Position numbers and translations under genes: made by a program. 64,000 bases of DNA from Pseudoxanthomonas sp. GTDB lineage: Bacteria > Pseudomonadota > Gammaproteobacteria > Xanthomonadales > Xanthomonadaceae. Below the pieces are notes generated by a model. The model saw only the letters and a program-made list of their open reading frames with translations. It made no database searches and had not been told where the DNA came from. This document shows, piece by piece, positions 58,976 through 64,000 of the stretch; position 1 is the first letter of the stretch, and every line of letters starts with the position of its first letter. Location: contig NZ_CP114978.1 in the NCBI RefSeq assembly GCF_027498035.1, forward strand, positions 4,030,001-4,094,000, in the 5' to 3' direction.

Positions 58976-59437
58976 TCAATCTGTGCTGTGGTTGTCGGCG
59001 ACCGGGCGGTCGCCGTCGAACTGCAGGTTCCTGGCGATGGACATCGCCGCTTCCAGCACGTCGTCCGAAGGTGCGTCGATCCAGATCTGCGCGTAGCGGT
59101 CGTCATCCAGTTCGACCACCGCCATGCGGGTCTTGGCATCCGGGCGATTGGCAATCGACGAGCGATACCAGCGGACCTTGTGGCCGTCGATCTTGCCTTT
59201 CTCCTCGCGCGCGCCGCTGGGCTTGTCTGGCTCCTTGCTGGTCAACATGACGCCGAAGGCCTGCACGCCCTGCGGGTCGAAGGCCTTGCAGATCACCAGG
59301 CTCGACGAGCCGCTCTGCTCCCACTGCAGGTTGGTGCCGGTCGGCAGGATGGGGCAACCGCTGGCGGTCTGGGCCAGGCTGAGGGGTGTGGCCAGTGACA
59401 GCAACAGGCCAGCGACGGCAACAAGGCAGGCTTTCAT
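58976..59437 (-). CDS. Secreted protein of unknown function
   Basis: 153 residues with a signal peptide (MKACLVAVAGLLLSLATPLSLAQ). The mature part contains CPILPTGTNLQWEQSGSSSLVICKAFDPQGVQAFGVMLTSKEP and RWYRSSIANRPDAKTRMAVVELDDDRYAQIWIDAPSDDVLEAAMSIARNLQFD; two Cys could form a disulfide. The mixed alpha/beta pattern is not one that I recognise. It lies alone between two pirin genes. The 250 bases upstream of it to the next gene contain nothing recognisable. Confidence 0.65.
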   Translation of the reverse strand: MKACLVAVAGLLLSLATPLSLAQTASGCPILPTGTNLQWEQSGSSSLVICKAFDPQGVQAFGVMLTSKEPDKPSGAREEKGKIDGHKVRWYRSSIANRPDAKTRMAVVELDDDRYAQIWIDAPSDDVLEAAMSIARNLQFDGDRPVADNHSTD

Positions 59438-59687
59438 CGAACGATTCCCCAATCGTGCAGCGCCGGCCAACCGGCGGTGCGGAATGATGTGTGGACGCAA
59501 CGGCCGGGAGCGCCTGCTTTCCCCGAATCCCCTGCAGGCGCTGATGCGTCACTCCGGCCGACGCGTGGTGCTGGGCGGCGCATCGCGACGTGCGGACACG
59601 TCACGGTTACCCCGCGCCGCACCATAAGGCATGACACAGCAGGGTGACAAATCCGGGACAGTCCAGCCTTGTGGACTGTGCGCTGGT

Positions 59688-60550
59688 TCAATGTTCCGGC
59701 AGGGGGATGAATTCCGGGTCGCCTTCGATCTTGCCGAAGCGGCCTTCCAGCCAATCCTGCTTGGCCTGTTCCAGGCGCTCCTTCGAACTGGACACGAAGT
59801 TCCACCACAGATGGCGCGGGCCATCCAGTGGTTCGCCGCCCAGCAGCATCGCCTTGAGCGGCGTCTTGGCGCGCAGCACCGGCCGGGTGCCGCGGTCCAG
59901 CACGATCAAGTGGCGGTTGGGGATGTCGACGCCATCCAGCTGGGCCTCGCCTTCCAGGATGTAGAGCGCACGCTCCACGGCGCGATCGTCGATGGCCAGC
60001 TCGGCCTCGGGCAGCAGATCTAGGGCGACGTTGAAGGTGTCGGCGAACACGCGCACCGGTGACTCATGGTTCCAGGCACGGCCGGCGATCACGCGCAGGG
60101 TCGCGCCGCCCTGCTGCCAGTGCGGCAGGGTGTCGGCGGCGTGGTGGTGGAACTCCGGCGCGATCTCTTCATCCGGCTTGGGCAATGCGCCACCCAGGTC
60201 TGCATGCCGTGCAGCGGCGCGTGGTCCACGCGTTCCAGCGCCGGCGTGCGTTCGGAGTGGGCGATGCCGCGGCCGGCGGTCATCCAGTTCACATCGCCGG
60301 GGCGGATCACGGTGTCCGAGCCCAGCGTGTCGCGATGGCCGATGGCGCCAGCCCACAGGAAGGTCACCGTCGCCAGGCCGATGTGCGGGTGCGGGCGCAC
60401 GTCGATGCCCTTGCCGGCATCGAACTCGGCCGGACCCATGTGGTCGACGAAGACGAACGGCCCGACGCTGCGCGCCTGGATGCTGGGGACGGCGCGGCGG
60501 ACCTGGAACCCGCCCAGGTCATGGACGCGGGGAGCGATCACGGTGGTCAT
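59688..60550 (-). pseudogene. Pirin-family protein (second copy), central frameshift
   Basis: The minus-strand frame starts at 60550 (MTTVIAPRVHDLGGFQVRRAVPS) and runs through VRPHPHIGLATVTFLWAG and VNWMTAGRGIAHSERTP to GMQTWVAHCPSRMK near 60190, then goes out of frame and stops at 60089. In another frame the protein continues LPKPDEEIAPEFHHHAADTLPHWQQ...ALYILEGEAQLDGVDIPNRHLIVLDRG...EFIPLPEH to 59688. One missing base (or two extra) near 60185-60192 explains the break. The combined length is about 287 residues, normal for a pirin. The first cupin with all metal ligands is intact. It is not a duplicate of the other pirin by eye; the sequences differ. Confidence 0.88.
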
Positions 60551-60641
60551 GGCGAAGATCCTGCTGTGACGAAGGCGCGCAGGATCGCATGGGGGCGGCG
60601 CGTGGTCGTACGCGCCCGGCACAACGGATTGTTGCAATCGC

Positions 60642-61343
60642 TCAGCACGGGAGCGGGTCGCCACGCTGGGGCATCGGCCCGCGCCGCGACGCCAGCCGGT
60701 CGGCCAGGCGCGTGGGCTCGGGCAGGCGATAGCCGCGCAGCAGCGCCATGACGATGCCGACGGCATGGTCCATCGACACGCGGTGGCCCGGTGACACGAC
60801 CAGCGGATTGCAGCGCAGCTTGCTGCGCAGCATCCAGGCGATCTGCTCGCCCTGATGGATCAGCGGCGTGCGCGCGCCGACTTCAGGACCCGGTGGCGCG
60901 AAGCGGCCGCACAGGACCTTCTTGGCTACGCCGATCGTTGGCAGGCCCGTGACCACGCCGAAGTGCGCGGCGATGCCCAGCCGACGCGGATGGGCAATGC
61001 CCTGGCCATCGACCACCACCAGCTCAGGCGTCGCCGGCAGGCGTTCCAGCGCCAGCAGCAGTGCTGGCAGCTCGCGGAAGCTCAGCAAACCGGGGACATA
61101 CGGCATCGTGGTCGGGGTGCGCTCGACCACCGAATCCAGCAGCTGCAGCGTCGCGCCATCCAGCAGGACGGCGGCCGCACGCGTGGTGGCGCCGTCGTCT
61201 TCGAAACCGACATCGAAGCCGGCGATGGTGCGCGGCGACGCGGAAACTTCATCGACCAGGCTGACCTGTGCGGCCAGTTGGCTCTGCAGGGCGCGTGCGC
61301 CTGCGATGCTGCCATCCCAGTCGCCGAACGCGACCGGGTTCAT
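60642..61343 (-). CDS. nfi: Endonuclease V
   Basis: 233 residues. The active-site blocks IAGFDVGFEDD (Asp44), PYVPGLLSFRELPALLLALE, ELVVVDGQGIAHPRRLGIAAHFGVVTGLPTIGVAKK and HRVSMDHAVGIV are complete. It cuts DNA one base 3' of deaminated adenine (hypoxanthine) and starts alternative excision repair. It overlaps the end of the histidine-phosphatase-like lipoprotein gene by four bases, so the two are translated together. Confidence 0.95.
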   Translation of the reverse strand: MNPVAFGDWDGSIAGARALQSQLAAQVSLVDEVSASPRTIAGFDVGFEDDGATTRAAAVLLDGATLQLLDSVVERTPTTMPYVPGLLSFRELPALLLALERLPATPELVVVDGQGIAHPRRLGIAAHFGVVTGLPTIGVAKKVLCGRFAPPGPEVGARTPLIHQGEQIAWMLRSKLRCNPLVVSPGHRVSMDHAVGIVMALLRGYRLPEPTRLADRLASRRGPMPQRGDPLPC

Positions 61344-61903
61344 GGCAGCTGCCCGCCGTAACGCCCATCGTCTGCATGCGGACTGCCGGCCGCCACGCGA
61401 TCGACGCGGATCAGCCGGTCCGTTTCGTCGGCGCGCAACGGTCGAACCCGGCAGTCGCACAGCGTGTCGGCCAGCGGTGCGATGGAGGCTGGCTCGCCGA
61501 CCACCAGCACGGTGCCGGTGTCGAAACGCTGCAGCCATTGCCGTGCGGTCTCGTCCAGCGGGCCACGCGAGAAATAGCGCTGCGGTGTCAGCCCGGGTCT
61601 GGCTTCCAATGTGGGAAGCACGGTGTCCTGGGTGGCGCGGAACTCGTCGACGTAGACCGCGGCCAGGTCACGACCGGCCAGCATTGCGTTAAGTGCCTGC
61701 GCACGCTGCTGGCCAGCGCTGGACAGTGGCGGGTCGTCGAGCAGGTCATCCATGGTGTCGGCGTGCGGCACCAGGATGAAGGTCAGGGTCGCCGACTGTT
61801 TGGCCGGGGCTTCGGGCGGCAGCGACGCGCAGGCGCCCAGCAGCAGGCAGGACACTGCGACCAGCAGCCTGCAGATTCCATTGCGCGTGCGCTGGAGGGT
61901 CAT
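61340..61903 (-). CDS. Histidine-phosphatase-like lipoprotein with degenerate catalytic motif
   Basis: 187 residues. A lipoprotein signal peptide (lipobox LLGAC, Cys25) is followed by a fold like the histidine phosphatase superfamily: the typical first strand is seen as LTFILVPHADTMDD, then DDPPLSSAGQQRAQALNAML, VDEFRATQDTVLPTL and TVLVVGEPASIAPLAD. The invariant RHG triplet reads PHA, so the first Arg is replaced by Pro46 (His47 is kept), and the second His before the last strand reads GEP. This suggests weak or no phosphatase activity. It overlaps nfi by four bases. Confidence 0.78.
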   Translation of the reverse strand: MTLQRTRNGICRLLVAVSCLLLGACASLPPEAPAKQSATLTFILVPHADTMDDLLDDPPLSSAGQQRAQALNAMLAGRDLAAVYVDEFRATQDTVLPTLEARPGLTPQRYFSRGPLDETARQWLQRFDTGTVLVVGEPASIAPLADTLCDCRVRPLRADETDRLIRVDRVAAGSPHADDGRYGGQLP

Positions 61904-61944
61904 CGTCGTCTCAGGGTCTGCTCACGATCTTCTCGTCGAGTTTT

Positions 61945-62011
61945 GTAGCGCCGAGCTTGCTCGGCTGGGGACTTCCCCGGTAAAGCCCCAGCCGAGCAAG
62001 CTCGGCGCTAC
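61945..62011. repeat. GTAG-headed REP-like inverted repeat pair
   Basis: Two 26-base arms (beginning GTAGCGCCGAGCTTGCTC at 61945, its complement ending at 62011) are perfectly inverted with 15 bases between. It occupies the gap before the ABC exporter's stop. It is the most regular of the four pairs. Confidence 0.9.
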
Positions 62012-62128
62012 ACGACTGCGCCATCTGGTCGTCAGGGAGGCGGGATTCCGATGCGTTGCTCATGGCGGGGGCTTGTCCAGGGTCTGCGCCCAGCCTGCGA
62101 AACGGCGCCGTAAAGCCGTGTGACCGGC

Positions 62129-63922
62129 TCAGTCGATGAACTGCAGGCGTGCCAATTCTGCGTACAGGCCGCCTTCGGCCATGAGTGCTTCGTGCGTGCC
62201 CTGGGCGACGATCCGGCCGCGGTCCATCACCACGATCCGGTCCGCCTTGAGTACGGTGGCCAGGCGATGGGCGATGACCAGCGTGGTGCGGCCGGCCATC
62301 AGCCGTTCCAGCGCGCTCTGCACGGCACGTTCGCTTTGTGCGTCCAGTGCGCTGGTGGCTTCGTCCAGCAGCAGGATCGGCGCGTCCTTGAGCAGCGCCC
62401 GGGCAATGGCGATGCGCTGCTGCTGGCCGCCGGACAGGCGCGCGCCGCGCTCGCCCAGCTGGCTGCCGTAGCCCTCGGGCAGTTCGCGCAGGAAGCCGTC
62501 GGCCTCGGCCGCCACTGCGGCGGCTTCAAGCTGTTGCGGCGTGGCATCCAGGCGGCCGTAGCGGATGTTCTCGGCGGCGCTGGCGGCGAAGATCGTCGGC
62601 GCCTGTGGCACCAGCGCGATCTGTTCGCGCAGCTGGGCCATGTCCAGCTGGCGCAGGTCCAGGCCGTCCACCCGGATCGCACCGGACTGCACGTCGTGGA
62701 AGCGCAGCAGCATCGACAGCACGGTGCTCTTGCCGGCGCCGGACGGGCCGACCAGCGCCACGGTTTCGCCAGGTTCGATCGACAGGGTGAAGTCGTCCAG
62801 CGCCGCCATGTCCGGGCGCGTGGGGTAGCGGAACGCCACATGGTCGAAGCGGATCTGGCCGCGCACCGGCAGCGGCAGGGCAAGCGTCTGCGCAGGTGTC
62901 TGCACCTGCGGGGTCTCGTCGAGCAACTCGCCGATGCGGCCCATGCCGCCGGCCGCGCGCTGCAGCTCGTTCCACACCTCGGCCAGCGAACCGACCGAGC
63001 CACCGCCGATCAGCGCATACAACACGAACTGGCCGAGCGTGCCGGCGCTCATGCCGCCGGTGATCACGTCGTGCGCGCCCGACCACAACACCAGCACGAT
63101 CGCGCCGAACACCAGCGTGATCGCACCGGCAGTGACGAAGGACTGCGCGCGGATGCGCTTGCGTGCGGTTTCGACCGAAATGTTGACCGCGGTTTCGAAG
63201 CGCGCGCGCTCGTAGGGTTCGCGCGCATGCGCCTGTACCGTGCGCACCGCACCCAGGCTTTCGCCGGCCAGGGTGTTGGCATCGGCCACGCGGTCCTGGC
63301 TGGCACGCGAGATTTTCCCGAGCTTGCGCGCGCCCAGGATGATCGGCACCACCGCCAGCGGAATGCCGACCAGCGCGAACGAGGCCAGGCGCGGGCTGGC
63401 GATGAACATCATCACCACCGAGCCGATCACCGTGACCGAGCTGCGCACCGCCACCGACATCGCGCTGCCAACCACGCTGCGCAGCAACTCGCTGTCGGCC
63501 GACAGGCGCGAGACCAGCTCGCCGCTGCGATTGCGGTCATGGAACTGCGCGTCCAGTTCCAGCAGGTGGGCGTAGAGCTTGCGGCGCAGGTCGGCGACCA
63601 CGCGTTCGCCCAGCAGCGAGACGAAATAGAAGCGCGCCGCGCTGGCCAGGGCCAGCACCACGGCCACGCCGAACAGGCCCAGGAACGCCTTGTCGATATT
63701 GGCGCCGCTGCTGAAGCCATGGTCGATCATTTGCTTGACCGCATACGGCAGGCTCAGCGTCGCGGCGGAGGCTACGGCCAGGGCGACGATCCAGCATACG
63801 AACAGCCCCATGTGCCGGCGCACGAACGGCCACAGCGCGCGCAGGCTGCCCAGCTTCGGTTTGGGGCGCGTTGCCTCGGTGGCGCCGCTGGCGGGGAGCG
63901 TGCTGGCTTCGGGGGAGTTCAT
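62129..63922 (-). CDS. ABC exporter with fused membrane and ATPase domains (MsbA-like)
   Basis: 597 residues. Six membrane helices (about residues 20-330) are followed by a nucleotide-binding domain with Walker A VGPSGAGKSTVLSMLLRF, Q-loop, signature LSGGQQQRIAIARALL, Walker B PILLLDEATSALDAQSE and switch His in VIAHRLATV. It belongs to the MsbA/LipA-type half-transporter family that works as a homodimer. Substrate could be lipid A or another lipid or drug; the usual lpxK neighbour of msbA is not present, so the name msbA is not used. The ATG at 63922 was preferred over one at 63949. The last 78 bases of the window show no gene. Confidence 0.88.
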   Translation of the reverse strand: MNSPEASTLPASGATEATRPKPKLGSLRALWPFVRRHMGLFVCWIVALAVASAATLSLPYAVKQMIDHGFSSGANIDKAFLGLFGVAVVLALASAARFYFVSLLGERVVADLRRKLYAHLLELDAQFHDRNRSGELVSRLSADSELLRSVVGSAMSVAVRSSVTVIGSVVMMFIASPRLASFALVGIPLAVVPIILGARKLGKISRASQDRVADANTLAGESLGAVRTVQAHAREPYERARFETAVNISVETARKRIRAQSFVTAGAITLVFGAIVLVLWSGAHDVITGGMSAGTLGQFVLYALIGGGSVGSLAEVWNELQRAAGGMGRIGELLDETPQVQTPAQTLALPLPVRGQIRFDHVAFRYPTRPDMAALDDFTLSIEPGETVALVGPSGAGKSTVLSMLLRFHDVQSGAIRVDGLDLRQLDMAQLREQIALVPQAPTIFAASAAENIRYGRLDATPQQLEAAAVAAEADGFLRELPEGYGSQLGERGARLSGGQQQRIAIARALLKDAPILLLDEATSALDAQSERAVQSALERLMAGRTTLVIAHRLATVLKADRIVVMDRGRIVAQGTHEALMAEGGLYAELARLQFID

Positions 63923-64000
63923 GGGTATTCCGGCAGGAGGAGAGAGCATTGCAGCGGGGACATCGACCGTCGCCAGCCGTGCAGGTTCCCGGAACGGGCG

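Noticed and set aside
58001..60550. The two pirin genes as a recent tandem duplication
   Set aside because: They are on opposite strands, and their sequences differ clearly apart from the cupin motifs.

Overview
The window is chromosomal core sequence from a GC-rich gammaproteobacterium, most likely of the family Xanthomonadaceae/Lysobacteraceae (Stenotrophomonas, Pseudoxanthomonas, Xanthomonas or a relative). The evidence is the gene order, the protein families, a large Oar-like TonB-dependent receptor, and GTAG-headed palindromic repeats that resemble those of Stenotrophomonas. No phage, plasmid, insertion sequence or CRISPR array was seen.

Layout. 1-7.4 kb: the end of ppiD, then the widely conserved mltD-gloB / yafS-like methyltransferase-rnhA-dnaQ neighbourhood (here with a GNAT gene inserted), a PP2C phosphatase, tRNA-Ser(CGA) and a DUF6165 gene. 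7.4-12.2 kb: lipopolysaccharide core genes (a family 9 glycosyltransferase divergent from a Kdo kinase), an MBL-fold hydrolase and a moaA-C-D-E molybdopterin operon in which moaC carries a frameshift. 12.2-16.2 kb: the SRP RNA, tRNA-Ser(GGA), dnaX-ybaB-recR and a HIT protein. 16.2-22.7 kb: slp, a moxR-DUF58-transglutaminase unit and a GT39 enzyme with an extra C-terminal domain. 22.7-34.4 kb: maf, yceD-rpmF and the fatty acid cluster fabH...fabD-fabG-acpP-fabF, followed by pabB-mltG-tmk-holB-pilZ. 34.4-38 kb: repeats, small envelope genes and a FadJ/FadB-type beta-oxidation enzyme. 38-47.2 kb: an rpoE-rseA-mucD envelope-stress operon preceded by a sigma-E-like promoter, then lepA-lepB-DUF4845-rnc-era-recO. 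47.2-52.9 kb: a REC-Hpt protein, rlmD, a CYTH protein, nagZ-hpt-mtnP and a cold-shock gene. 53-58 kb: the Oar-like receptor followed by a TPR-sulfotransferase. 58-64 kb: two pirin genes, both with apparent frameshifts, a secreted protein of unknown function, endonuclease V, a lipoprotein with a degenerate histidine-phosphatase motif, and an MsbA-like ABC exporter.

Most genes belong to tightly packed operons, many overlapping by 1-4 bases. The least conventional parts are: the receptor/sulfotransferase pair, which may be a surface-protein sulfation module; the kinase-like membrane protein inside the fatty acid cluster, which lacks the usual catalytic Asp; the duplicated gene tail beside a palindromic repeat at 34.5 kb; and three separate reading-frame breaks (moaC and both pirins), which need checking against reads before being taken as biology. 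Start codons were chosen by family length, ribosome binding sites and overlap with upstream genes; where a choice is weak it is stated.
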